38,235 nt of DNA from Opitutales bacterium. Its GTDB lineage: Bacteria > Verrucomicrobiota > Verrucomicrobiia > Opitutales > Oceanipulchritudinaceae. Position 1 is the first letter of the stretch. Each line of letters starts with the position of its first letter. Below the pieces are notes generated by a model, which had not been told where the DNA came from, made no database searches, and saw only the letters and a program-made list of their open reading frames with translations. Shown in pieces: positions 1-9,260 of this stretch. The stretch covers positions 1 through 38,235 of the forward strand of contig JAFIGE010000037.1 of the NCBI GenBank assembly GCA_020831585.1. The letters run 5' to 3'. Made by a program: the position numbers and the translations under genes.

Positions 1-20
1 GCGACCGCCGCCGCCGCGGG

Positions 21-92
21 CCGGCAGCTGAAGCAAGCCGGCTACGCCAAACGCAACGTAGTCGGGCTGATTCATCGCCCGACACGATACGG
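21..92 (+). repeat. REP-like paired-hairpin repeat, copy 1
   Basis: Two short hairpins in tandem. The first (21-41) has arms CCGGC and GCCGG around the core GCTGAAGCA. The second (61-83) has arms GTCGGGC and GCCCGAC around a 9-base loop. The same two-hairpin design recurs at 1239, 1399 and 2381. In this copy the fifth pair of the first stem is swapped relative to the others (C-G instead of G-C), so pairing is kept although the sequence differs. The sixth position is an A/A mismatch. Confidence 0.75.
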
Positions 93-157
93 CCGGGATC
101 GCAAGAGAACTCGCAACCCAAACCGACGCCTCACCCGCCCGCCAACACAACGGGACC

Positions 158-176
158 GTCCCGCATGGCGCGGGAC
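158..176 (-). terminator. Hairpin downstream of the PEP-CTERM gene
   Basis: A perfect 7-bp stem (GTCCCGC / GCGGGAC) with a 5-base loop lies 25 bases beyond the stop codon of the minus-strand gene ending at 201. No run of T follows on the minus strand, so it is not a textbook intrinsic terminator. It may only protect the 3' end of the transcript. Confidence 0.3.
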
Positions 177-200
177 GAAACCCAACCTTACATGCGGCCC

Positions 201-1088
201 TCAGCGAAGCCGACCCCGGCCGCGCGTGTGCCGCAGAAGCCCCGCTGCCACCAGCGCCACCAACCCGGCCAGCCACACCGCAGCATTCGGCTCCGGGATC
301 ACGGTGAAGTCACCGACTTCGAGACGGCCTGCAAAATCTGAAATGTTATAGCTCAAGGCCAATTTGCTGTCGTCGTATACAAAAACAACATCTGTTAGAT
401 TTCCCAGATTCAACGGCCGCGTAAAGTATTGGCCCACTTCTCCCGTGAGTGCACTTGTGTCCAAGACTCTATTGATCTCGCTGGATGTCGTCCCCACCAG
501 CATCCGCGCGGCGCCGTTTTTCACGACATAATCGAGGCCGGTGGGCGTGCCGTAGAGGGCGGCATCAAAGGCGAAGGTTACCGGCGTGCCAAAGGTGGCG
601 GTCCCGACATAATAGGTCGCGAAGGTCATCTCACTCCCGTCGAACCGCCCCCACCCCAGCGTATCCGTCCCCGCATCGTAGCCGATCCCGAAGGTGTGGT
701 TGCCGAGATGGATGCTGTTGTTCGAATTGAACGGCGTCTGCGCACCGGTGGACAGGTTCACCTTGCGCAGGTTATTATCCGTCCCCAACTGAAACATATA
801 ATCATTATCCAACGAGGCTGCGTCCCGGGCAGTGGCGGGGTTGGTAAACCGAACATCTTCCTGATTGTTCCCGGAGAAGTTCTTCGGTAGCTCCGACCAA
901 TCTCCGGTGTGTATCAGCAAATAATCACTCTCCGTCGCGCCCAATCCGACAATGGGCGCGCTGACCGTGGCCGAGACATCGGGTTCATACACCGCCAGAA
1001 TCTGCCCGTGCATTTGCGGAGCGATTGAAGCCGCCAGGGCAAAAACAAAAGGGCAGGTCCGCAGGAAAAAAGGTCGGATGGGATTCAT
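201..1088 (-). CDS. PEP-CTERM sorting domain protein, function unknown
   Basis: A 295-residue exported protein. Residues 1-29 form a signal peptide (basic start, hydrophobic core, Ala-rich end before MHGQ). The C-terminus carries the PEP-CTERM signal: the motif IPEP, a hydrophobic segment (AAVWLAGLVALVAAGLL) and an Arg-rich tail. By analogy with the family, this tail directs the protein to an exosortase, which removes it at the membrane for release or surface attachment. The middle (about residues 30-260) is rich in Asn, Thr, Gly and aromatic residues, with no domain I recognise; it resembles other beta-rich PEP-CTERM proteins. The exosortase is not in this window. The gene stands alone, with REP-like repeats on both sides. 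Confidence 0.85.
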   Translation of the reverse strand: MNPIRPFFLRTCPFVFALAASIAPQMHGQILAVYEPDVSATVSAPIVGLGATESDYLLIHTGDWSELPKNFSGNNQEDVRFTNPATARDAASLDNDYMFQLGTDNNLRKVNLSTGAQTPFNSNNSIHLGNHTFGIGYDAGTDTLGWGRFDGSEMTFATYYVGTATFGTPVTFAFDAALYGTPTGLDYVVKNGAARMLVGTTSSEINRVLDTSALTGEVGQYFTRPLNLGNLTDVVFVYDDSKLALSYNISDFAGRLEVGDFTVIPEPNAAVWLAGLVALVAAGLLRHTRGRGRLR

Positions 1089-1181
1089 AGCGTTGGGTGA
1101 TTCGGTTTTAGCATTGGGCGCGCGTCCACACGCAGATAAACAAAAGCGTCCGCAGCCAAAAACGTGCCGCCCGAAGCCGCA

Positions 1182-1205
1182 AGCGAAAAGGGCAGCGCCC
1201 GCCGG
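1182..1205. repeat. 24-base repeat box, copy A
   Basis: Identical over 24 bases to 1504-1527. It contains the small hairpin GGGC-AGC-GCCC. On the minus strand the hairpin is followed by TTTT, which resembles a mini-terminator. Boxes A and B bracket REP-like copies 2 and 3. Confidence 0.6.
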
Positions 1206-1238
1206 TCGCCGGCAATTCCGATGCGCTCATTCCGCCAC

Positions 1239-1322
1239 CAACCGGGGGCTGAAGCACCCCGGCTACGCTGAGCAACCGCCACCGTAGAAGTCGGGCTGAT
1301 TCATCGCCCGACAGGATACGGA
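1239..1322 (+). repeat. REP-like paired-hairpin repeat, copy 2
   Basis: The first hairpin has arms CCGGGG / CCCCGG around GCTGAAGCA (1242-1262). The second has arms GTCGGGC / GCCCGAC around TGATTCATC. The linker between the hairpins is longer than in copies 3 and 4. Orientation matches the other copies. Confidence 0.8.
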
Positions 1323-1398
1323 CGGGATCCTCCGCCAAGCCGTCAGTCCGAAGCGATGCCGCGCGCGTCAGCCTTTTCGCAACGCCCCGTCCGCAACC

Positions 1399-1473
1399 AA
1401 CCGGGGGCTGAAGCACCCCGGCTACGCCAACCGCCACCGTAGTCGGGCTGATTTATCGCCCGACCGAATACGG
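1399..1473 (+). repeat. REP-like paired-hairpin repeat, copy 3
   Basis: The same two hairpins: CCGGGG / CCCCGG around GCTGAAGCA, then GTCGGGC / GCCCGAC around TGATTTATC. It lies about 80 bases after copy 2 in the same orientation, giving a tandem pair like the clustered REP units of other bacteria. Confidence 0.8.
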
Positions 1474-1503
1474 TCGCAACCATACGACTCACCCGTCAAC
1501 CAT

Positions 1504-1527
1504 AGCGAAAAGGGCAGCGCCCGCCGG
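1504..1527. repeat. 24-base repeat box, copy B
   Basis: Identical to 1182-1205 over 24 bases, in the same orientation, ending in GCGCCCGCCGG. See copy A. Confidence 0.6.
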
Positions 1528-2340
1528 ACAACTGTTTCCCGCCTACGAACAGGCACCCTGACCTTTTTTAAACCATGAACGACCTTGGCAACCATCATCC
1601 GGGCACCCTGCCCGGAAGCGGGAATTCGGCGGAGGCCGCACGGACGGTCCGACCGGCGGTGCCAGCCGGACACCCCGCTCCTTGTTCTTTGGAAGTTCAT
1701 TTTTCGGAAAGGATCGCGGCCGCCGTGCCGTGATCGCTTTCCCAACCGGCCCCAACGGGATGAAAGGGGCGGCCCCTGTGGTCGCCCGAACGGTTGAAAG
1801 CCTTGGCGAGCGCAGTTTTCGGACTGCGGTCGCGGGAGGTCCGCCCCCGGCACGAGTCGCGCGGACCTTTCGAAACGGGCGCGTCATTGTGCGGTCACTC
1901 ATGCGGGAGCGACCGGGCGCGCATCCGGCTTCCCTTCAAACCGCTTTCGCGGAAGCCTTTGGATCGTTGCCGTCATCACAACCCGAAGAACCGGCGTTTC
2001 GACTGAAAATCCGAACTCCGCCGCCTCCTTCACCGCTTTCAACCACACTCCCGCGCTTCGCCGGCACCTGTCTTCGCGCCCGCTGCTTTCCGGATCTCCG
2101 GCAGCGCGCCGGTCACCGGGTGCCGCCGCGCGCGGGGAACGCCGGGATCCCGTTGGGGCCTTTGTTTTTATGGGGATGGAGGCAACGGAAGGCGTCACCG
2201 CATCTGCCCCCCTTCCACAATCGCGAATCAACAATCAAAAACGACATTCAGAATACCTCCGCCAGCCCACCGAGCCCAAGCATTTGTGTTATTCGAGTCT
2301 TTCGTCGTTCCCCGAAACCGAGCCACTGCCGTTTTCCACT

Positions 2341-2364
2341 ACGAATCACACGAATGAAACGAAT
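2341..2364. repeat. Three ACGAAT hexamers with 9-base period
   Basis: ACGAAT occurs at 2341-2346, 2350-2355 and 2359-2364, exactly nine bases apart (ATTCGT on the minus strand). A related inverted sequence, ATTCGAGTCTTTCGTCG, lies about 40 bases upstream at 2290-2306. Copy 4 of the REP-like repeat begins 16 bases downstream. Confidence 0.5.
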
Positions 2365-2380
2365 CGATTCCACCGCATCC

Positions 2381-2452
2381 AACCGGGGGCTGAAGCACCC
2401 CGGCTACGCGAAGCAACCGTAGTCGGGCTGATTTATCGCCCGACCGGATACG
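2381..2452 (+). repeat. REP-like paired-hairpin repeat, copy 4
   Basis: Arms CCGGGG / CCCCGG around GCTGAAGCA, then GTCGGGC / GCCCGAC around TGATTTATC. It has the same orientation as copies 1-3, and its loop sequences are the same as in copy 3. Confidence 0.8.
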
Positions 2453-2621
2453 AACGCGCCTCCCCCGGCGATCCGCCACCCCACCTCGACGATTATAACC
2501 GATCGCCCATTCCCGCAATCAGCCCGAAGGCCTTCATGGAAGGCCCATCCTTTTCAGGATAGACCGGGCCAATCTCCTCTTGAAAAAGCGACCTGGGCTC
2601 AAAAAGTGACACCGCAGTTCC

Positions 2622-4302
<1,681 letters not shown>

Positions 4303-4554
4303 GATGGATGCGTTCTGGAAGTGATCCGCGATCCGCAGAAAGGCGGGGTGACGGGGGATTGCACGGAAGCCTTTGATTGACGGAAGTCGTTCAGCGGATT
4401 CGGCAACAAGAAGGTGACCAGTAAAGAGATTTTGGAGAATCGGCCGGGATGGTCAATTGCCGATTAACGCACCCCCCTTGCCCCGGCAGGGAGAATCCGT
4501 CTGCCTCGCTTCGCAATCGATTCCTCCACACGGGCTCGGACCAAGGGGCAAGGT

Positions 4555-5793
4555 ATGGAAAGACTCCATCGCCGCACCGGTCCGGCACAGGTAGAATGTG
4601 CACCTGTTGAAATGGATTACAGTTCGATGAGTGCCGGAGAGGAAGAGGCGCAACGGCCCCTGCCCGCGTACCTGCGGGCATTCTACATTCTCGCCCTGGG
4701 AAGCCTCGTGATCCTCATCCTTCGGTTGGGAGCCAATCTCCTCATTCCCCTCACGGTGGCAGCTTTACTCTCGATGCTGCTTGCCCCGGTGACCGGTTGG
4801 CTGGAAAGAAAACACCTCGGTCGCCTCGCGGGGGCCGCCCTGCCGGTCCTGTGCATGATCGTGTTTCTCTTTATCCTCTCGGGTCTTGCGATCCGGCAGA
4901 TCACGCTCATCGGTGCCAGCCTGGCCGGTGCCACCGAGCGCCTGAACGCATCCATCGAAAGGTTGGATACTTTTCTCCGTTGGCACCTCGCCCTCGAGGA
5001 ATCCCCTATGCCGGACTTGACCGGTGAGCGCATGATTCAGTTTCTACGGGAATACAGCGGAGAACTCTTCGGCTTTATGGGGGGCATTGCCGGACCGGCC
5101 TTTGGCGGGATCCTGGTTCCCGCCTTCACCTTCTTTCTGCTCTTCTACCGCCACCACTTGCAGGAATTTTCGGTTCGCCTCTTCCTTCGCTCACCGACGC
5201 ATGTTGTCAAACACCGCACCGAGGAGTTGCGGGCCGTGGCCCAGAAATATCTTGTCGGATTGATCACGGTGGCCGCCATTCTGTCCGTTCTCAACGCCAC
5301 CGCGCTCTCTCTCATCGGCGTTGAACACGCCATCTTCTTTGGCGTTTTCGCCGGCATGCTCAACATTGTGCCGTTCTTCGGGCCGTTCTTCGGTGCTGTC
5401 TTCCCCGTCCTCTATGTCTTTCTCATGCGGGACGGGTTAGCCTACCCGCTTCTCGTAATCGCCGCGTTTATCTTCATTCAGCTGATCGAAAGCTACTTCC
5501 TCACTCCGAAAATCATCGGCCGCAACGTCAATCTCAACCCCCTTGTCATTTTCGTGGGGCTGCTCGCCGGGGCACTGATCTGGGGAGTCATGGGCATGGT
5601 CATTGTCATCCCCGCGCTCTCCATCGCCATGCAACTCTTCAAGCTGAGCCCGACAACCGAGCCCTTCGCTTTCCTTCTCGGCCCTCCGCGCAAAAACCCG
5701 AAAACAAACGCCCCCAAAAAAGATACACCCCTTCCCGCCCCTCCAACGCCCGCAAGCGGCTCCGGACAACGCGCCGAGGCCGCTACTCCATAA
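4555..5793 (+). CDS. AI-2E/PerM family membrane transporter
   Basis: A 412-residue inner-membrane protein of the AI-2E transporter family (PerM, older name UPF0118). The N-terminal half has three hydrophobic spans (about residues 40-120), a soluble amphipathic stretch (about 125-165) and further spans. The C-terminal half carries the family's conserved core: an NIVPFFGPFFGAVFPVL-like segment, then ESYFLTPKIIGRNVNLNPL and a closing double span. The last 45 residues are a Pro/Ala/Lys-rich cytoplasmic tail. Members export small molecules or ions, and the substrate cannot be assigned from sequence. The ATG at 4555 has AAGGGG upstream; ATGs at 4612 and 4627 are possible alternatives, since the first 20 residues look non-conserved. 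It is divergent from enolase. Confidence 0.8.
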   Translation: MERLHRRTGPAQVECAPVEMDYSSMSAGEEEAQRPLPAYLRAFYILALGSLVILILRLGANLLIPLTVAALLSMLLAPVTGWLERKHLGRLAGAALPVLCMIVFLFILSGLAIRQITLIGASLAGATERLNASIERLDTFLRWHLALEESPMPDLTGERMIQFLREYSGELFGFMGGIAGPAFGGILVPAFTFFLLFYRHHLQEFSVRLFLRSPTHVVKHRTEELRAVAQKYLVGLITVAAILSVLNATALSLIGVEHAIFFGVFAGMLNIVPFFGPFFGAVFPVLYVFLMRDGLAYPLLVIAAFIFIQLIESYFLTPKIIGRNVNLNPLVIFVGLLAGALIWGVMGMVIVIPALSIAMQLFKLSPTTEPFAFLLGPPRKNPKTNAPKKDTPLPAPPTPASGSGQRAEAATP

Positions 5794-5814
5794 CCCCAAG
5801 CCTCCGCTTCGGGG
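5794..5814 (+). terminator. Stem-loop directly after the AI-2E family gene
   Basis: CCCCAAGC pairs with GCTT-(bulged C)-GGGG around a CTCC loop, beginning at the base after the TAA stop. Eight pairs form with one bulge. No T run follows, so termination is only inferred. Confidence 0.3.
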
Positions 5815-6567
5815 CATACAGGAGCGCACCTTCCGCCCCCCACGGCCGTATCGGCAAAATTCCATTCCGCGAGAGCCAGCCCATTACCAGAGGGATTGCG
5901 GTGGTCGGCAAAGCGGTTTTGAATTGATGACAAACTCAGTCGGTTTCGATACGTAGAGTAGAGGGCGGCGGGCGGCTTTATCGTTATCGCCCGTGTGCCG
6001 CCCGTTCCGACACTCTCCCCGTTTTATCAAACCGGAGGTGCGGTTTTGATTCACTTCGCTCAACCCTTCGGGGCTGTCTTCGGCAGTTCATCTGCGCTCC
6101 GTCAATCCCGATTTCGAGGAAGCCCTCCACCGCCCCCCTACCCCGCAAAAACCCCCTTCCGGCAGGGGCGGAGGGGGGCGGGGGAACTTGCCACCCCACC
6201 GACAAAATGACCGGCTCAGCAAGACCTAACCTTTCTCTCCATTTCCCGGATTTTTTTCGCACCCGAAACCAGCAAACCCATGGCATGGATGATCCTCGAA
6301 AATCAATTCAAGCACGGATGAAAATGAACACTGATTTTCAGGAATTTGATGGTTCGGGTGGTTTCACTTTTCACGTGAGCATCGTCCCATCCCTCAAACA
6401 AAATCGCCGTGGCCGCAACCGCGCGCTCTCTCTCGGATTCGGGTGCCGGCCAACCCAGCAGACGAAACCTCCCTACGGGTCCTGCCGGGGCTGGATCTCC
6501 ATGATCTTGGATGAGGGCGACCATTCTGCTGGAAGTCTTACCCGGGGTCTGATGGGAATGAGAACCG
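5815..6567. other. Gene-free stretch between transporter and sulfatase
   Basis: No recognisable coding frame. It contains a tandem GGGCGGC heptamer (5963-5976) that can pair with GCCGCCC at 5997-6003, and a strong nested hairpin at 6130-6181. The sulfatase promoter should lie in the AT-richer end (about 6240-6560), but I see no convincing -35/-10 pair. Confidence 0.5.
6130..6181. repeat. Strong nested inverted repeat
   Basis: A perfect 10-bp outer stem (CCGCCCCCCT at 6130-6139 with AGGGGGGCGG at 6172-6181) encloses a 5-bp inner stem (CCCCT 6153-6157 with AGGGG 6164-6168). It lies 340 bases from the nearest upstream stop, too far to be that gene's terminator. A small mobile inverted repeat is one possibility. 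Confidence 0.5.
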
Positions 6568-8061
6568 ATGAAAGCTATAGTGGTGATGTTTGACTCGCTT
6601 AACCGGCATCTTTTGCAGACCTATGGCTGTGATTGGACGGTTACGCCCAATTTTCAGCGTCTGGCCGCCCGGGGCCTGACCTTTGAAAAGAGCTATGTGG
6701 GCTCTATGCCCTGTATGCCCGCGCGGCGGGATCTGCACACGGGGCGGCAGAATTTTCTCCACCGTTCCTGGGGACCCTTGGAACCCTGGGACGATTCCTG
6801 TATGGAGTTGTTGAAAAACGCGGGCATCCACACCCACATCGTGACCGACCACCAGCACTATTGGGAGGAGGGAGCGGGCGGAAATTACCTCTCCAAATAC
6901 AGCACCCATGAGATGGTGCGGGGGCAGGAGGGTGATCCGTATTACGCCATGCTGCCGCCGCCCGAGCCGCCCGAAAAGGCGCGCGGGCGCAACGCCGCAA
7001 AGGATGCCTGGCACACCCAGGACCGCATCAACCGCACGCGCATTTGCCGGGAGGCCGACATGCCCATCGCACAAACCTTCACCGCCGGGGTCGACTTCAT
7101 TGAGCGCCATGCCCGCGTCGACAACTGGCTTCTGCAAATCGAGACCTTCGATCCGCACGAGCCCTTTTTCACCCTCGAGGAACACCGTGCGGTCTACGCC
7201 GATTTCTACGAGAAGAGCCGCCACCTGCTCTGGGACTGGCCCGCTTACGGATTTGCCAAAGAATCGGAGGAGGAGATTACCCTCATGCGGCACCACTACG
7301 CGGCCTTGCTCACGCTCTGCGATGCCCAACTCGGGCGTATTCTGGACGCCATGGATACCCACGATTTGTGGAAGGACACTCTCCTTGTCGTCTGGACGGA
7401 CCACGGTTTCAGCCTCGGGGAGCATGACTGCTGGGCGAAATGCTGGCTCCCGTTTTATGAAGAAATCGCCCACACGCCCTTTTTTATGTGGGATCCGCGC
7501 CACCCCGCCGCCGGTGAACGGCGGACCGCCCTCGTGCAACCGTCGGTCGACCTCGCCCCCACGCTTCTCGAGTTCTTTGGCCTCGCGGCGACACCGGACA
7601 TGACCGGCAAGAGCCTGCAACCTGTGGTCAAAGACGACACGCCTGTGCACGAAACGGTGCTCTTCGGGCAGTTCGGGTTTCAGGTAAACATCACCGATGG
7701 CTGCCACGTTTACATGCGTGGCCCGGCCACAGCGAAAAACAGGCCCCTCAACGAATACACCCTCATGCCCGCGCACATGCGGCACGCCTTTCGACCGGAT
7801 GAATTCGAGGGAGCCTCCCTTGCGCAACCGTTCGCCTTCACCAAGGGCATTGCCCCCTTGCGTCTACCCGCCGGCGAGTGGAAGACCGCCAACCACCATC
7901 CCGATCGCAAAGCCACGCGCCTCTACGACATCGTCAACGACCCGTTACAGCAACACCCCCTCGAAGACCCGGAGCGCGAGCGTTACTTTTGCGAAGCCAT
8001 CCTCCGCCATTTCGCCGAGCTCGACGCCCCACCCGAGCAGCGCCAGCGCTTGGATCTGTGA
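6568..8061 (+). CDS. Cysteine-type sulfatase (alkaline phosphatase superfamily)
   Basis: A 497-residue sulfatase that would hydrolyse a sulfate ester. The CXPXR maturation motif is present as C49-M-P-A-R53, so Cys49 would be converted to formylglycine by a radical-SAM or FGE enzyme, which is not in this window. Metal ligands are visible at D9 (FDSLN; many sulfatases have a second Asp here) and at D278-H279 in WTDHGFSLGEH. The closing RLYDIVNDPLQQHPL block is the usual sulfatase C-terminal motif. No signal peptide is visible: the protein starts directly with the core strand MKAIVVMFDS, so a cytoplasmic location is likely. The gene stands alone. The substrate is unknown; algal or animal polysaccharide sulfates are the usual targets in this phylum. 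Confidence 0.88.
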   Translation: MKAIVVMFDSLNRHLLQTYGCDWTVTPNFQRLAARGLTFEKSYVGSMPCMPARRDLHTGRQNFLHRSWGPLEPWDDSCMELLKNAGIHTHIVTDHQHYWEEGAGGNYLSKYSTHEMVRGQEGDPYYAMLPPPEPPEKARGRNAAKDAWHTQDRINRTRICREADMPIAQTFTAGVDFIERHARVDNWLLQIETFDPHEPFFTLEEHRAVYADFYEKSRHLLWDWPAYGFAKESEEEITLMRHHYAALLTLCDAQLGRILDAMDTHDLWKDTLLVVWTDHGFSLGEHDCWAKCWLPFYEEIAHTPFFMWDPRHPAAGERRTALVQPSVDLAPTLLEFFGLAATPDMTGKSLQPVVKDDTPVHETVLFGQFGFQVNITDGCHVYMRGPATAKNRPLNEYTLMPAHMRHAFRPDEFEGASLAQPFAFTKGIAPLRLPAGEWKTANHHPDRKATRLYDIVNDPLQQHPLEDPERERYFCEAILRHFAELDAPPEQRQRLDL

Positions 8062-8307
8062 GACCGGTCAGCCGACGGCCTTCAATACACCGGGCCGGTC
8101 AATGATTCGCTCGCTCCGGGTTTTTGGAGGGTGGATTCGGCCATCACTGATAGCCGGTGCCCGTGGCGGCAGGGTGGCGTGCATGCCCGGCAACGCTCCA
8201 AACGGGCTTTCTCGTCGAGGCACTATTTGAACGTCTCAGCGCCGGCGCTCTCTTCCGGCACACCCGCCCTTCCGCAGAAGGACCCCCTGACCTCTGCGCG
8301 CGAATCG

Positions 8308-9183
8308 TCAGCCGTGCAGTAACTGGAGAAGCAAAGGATTCGGGTGACGGCGGCGGCAGGTGATCGCGTAAAAGTGCTCAAAGAGATGCGGGACCGGGCA
8401 AACCTCCGCCAACGTGCCGGCGGCCAGCTCATCGGCTACGACTACGGTCGGCAGAAGCGCCATCCCTCTGGTTTCCCGCGCAAGGAGGCGCAGCATCGCC
8501 ATATCGTCGGCCTCGGCGGCGATCAGAAGGGGAATCCCCGCACTCTCTACGATCACGTCAAAACTCTGGCGAATCTCGTTTCCCGTAGCCGGCAGAATCA
8601 GGGGAACGTCCACCAAGTCACTCGGAAAGCGGAATTTACGCTTTGCCGGCCACGCCGGGTGACGAATCAAACTGACCGATTGTTTGTCCACAAGATGCGC
8701 TCGCAGTGAGCTCCCCGGAGCCGCGCGGACCGGTGTGTTGGTTAAGACCAGATCCAGCCGATGTGCCTCCAAAGCGGTGAGCAACTCTCCCAACCCGCCC
8801 GAGCGAATGATGACCTCCACATCCATCGCCTCGATCATGGAGCGCAGAAAACGCAGCTGGAAGTTACGGGAGAGTGTCGCCACAGCGCCCACATGGAGCT
8901 TTTTGCTGAAGAGGCTGCTGCGGTTGTGCAAGGTCGCCAGCAACTCACCGCCGGTTTGGAAAATCGCACGCGCATACTCCAGGACGATCCGTCCTTCCTC
9001 GGTCAGCTTGAGCGTCTTGTGCTCGCGCTCGAAAAGCAACACTCCGAGGGAAGCTTCGAGCTGCTTGATTTGAACACTCACGGCCGATTGCGCAACCCTC
9101 AGCGTGGCGGCTGCGGTGGTCAGGCTACCGCATTCCGCAACGGCATGAAAGTAGCGCAGGTGGTGAAAATTCAATGCCTTCAT
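8308..9183 (-). CDS. LysR-family regulator, divergent from sbtA-like gene
   Basis: A 291-residue LysR-type transcriptional regulator. Residues 1-60 form the winged helix-turn-helix (HLRYFHAVAECGSLTTAAATLRVAQSAVSVQIKQLE); the linker helix and the two-lobed effector domain follow from about residue 90. The opening residues resemble the NhaR group of Na+-responsive regulators, but this is only an impression. It is divergent from an SbtA-like Na+/bicarbonate transporter, with 77 bases between start codons, the classic arrangement for a regulator controlling its neighbour and itself. A perfect palindrome with a T-N11-A core sits two bases upstream of the start codon. I infer control of the transporter by inorganic carbon or sodium status; the ligand cannot be read from sequence. 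Confidence 0.88.
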   Translation of the reverse strand: MKALNFHHLRYFHAVAECGSLTTAAATLRVAQSAVSVQIKQLEASLGVLLFEREHKTLKLTEEGRIVLEYARAIFQTGGELLATLHNRSSLFSKKLHVGAVATLSRNFQLRFLRSMIEAMDVEVIIRSGGLGELLTALEAHRLDLVLTNTPVRAAPGSSLRAHLVDKQSVSLIRHPAWPAKRKFRFPSDLVDVPLILPATGNEIRQSFDVIVESAGIPLLIAAEADDMAMLRLLARETRGMALLPTVVVADELAAGTLAEVCPVPHLFEHFYAITCRRRHPNPLLLQLLHG

Positions 9184-9184
9184 T

Positions 9185-9201
9185 GTTCTGAAAAACAGAA
9201 C
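9185..9201. promoter_or_regulatory. LysR-type operator palindrome
   Basis: GTTCTGAAAAACAGAAC is a perfect inverted repeat with 6-bp arms and an A5 centre. It contains the T-N11-A core typical of LysR regulators. It lies between the LysR start codon and the -10 element proposed for the LysR gene, a position suited to autorepression. Confidence 0.6.
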
Positions 9202-9206
9202 GAAAG

Positions 9207-9235
9207 ATTACTTTAATTCTATTGGATGCAGGCAA
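9207..9235 (-). promoter_or_regulatory. Candidate promoter of the LysR gene
   Basis: On the minus strand TTGCCT (9235-9230) and AGTAAT (9212-9207) are separated by exactly 17 bases. The proposed operator lies just downstream. Both hexamers are moderate matches to the sigma-70 consensus. Confidence 0.35.
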
Positions 9236-9260
9236 GGAGATTTGCTAAGATGCCTCCCGC

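Larger units (their letters stand above)
1089..2621. other. 1.5-kb gene-free region with dispersed short repeats
   Basis: No frame here gives a protein I can recognise; frames of 100-250 codons on both strands are low-complexity Arg/Pro/Gly sequence expected by chance at this GC content. The stretch contains three copies of the paired-hairpin repeat (1239, 1399, 2381), a 24-base box present twice (1182 and 1504), a 7-bp hairpin at 2529-2545 (GGCCTTC / GAAGGCC) and three ACGAAT hexamers at exact 9-base spacing (2341, 2350, 2359). It reads as a landing zone for small repeats, not as a decayed gene. Confidence 0.6.

Noticed and set aside
1239-2452. CRISPR array
   Set aside because: Repeats are too few, unevenly spaced, and internally two-hairpin units; no cas genes are present.
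1682-2562. Overlapping frames of 130-246 codons in the repeat-rich region
   Set aside because: Arg/Pro/Ser-rich, no domains, and they run through the hairpin repeats.
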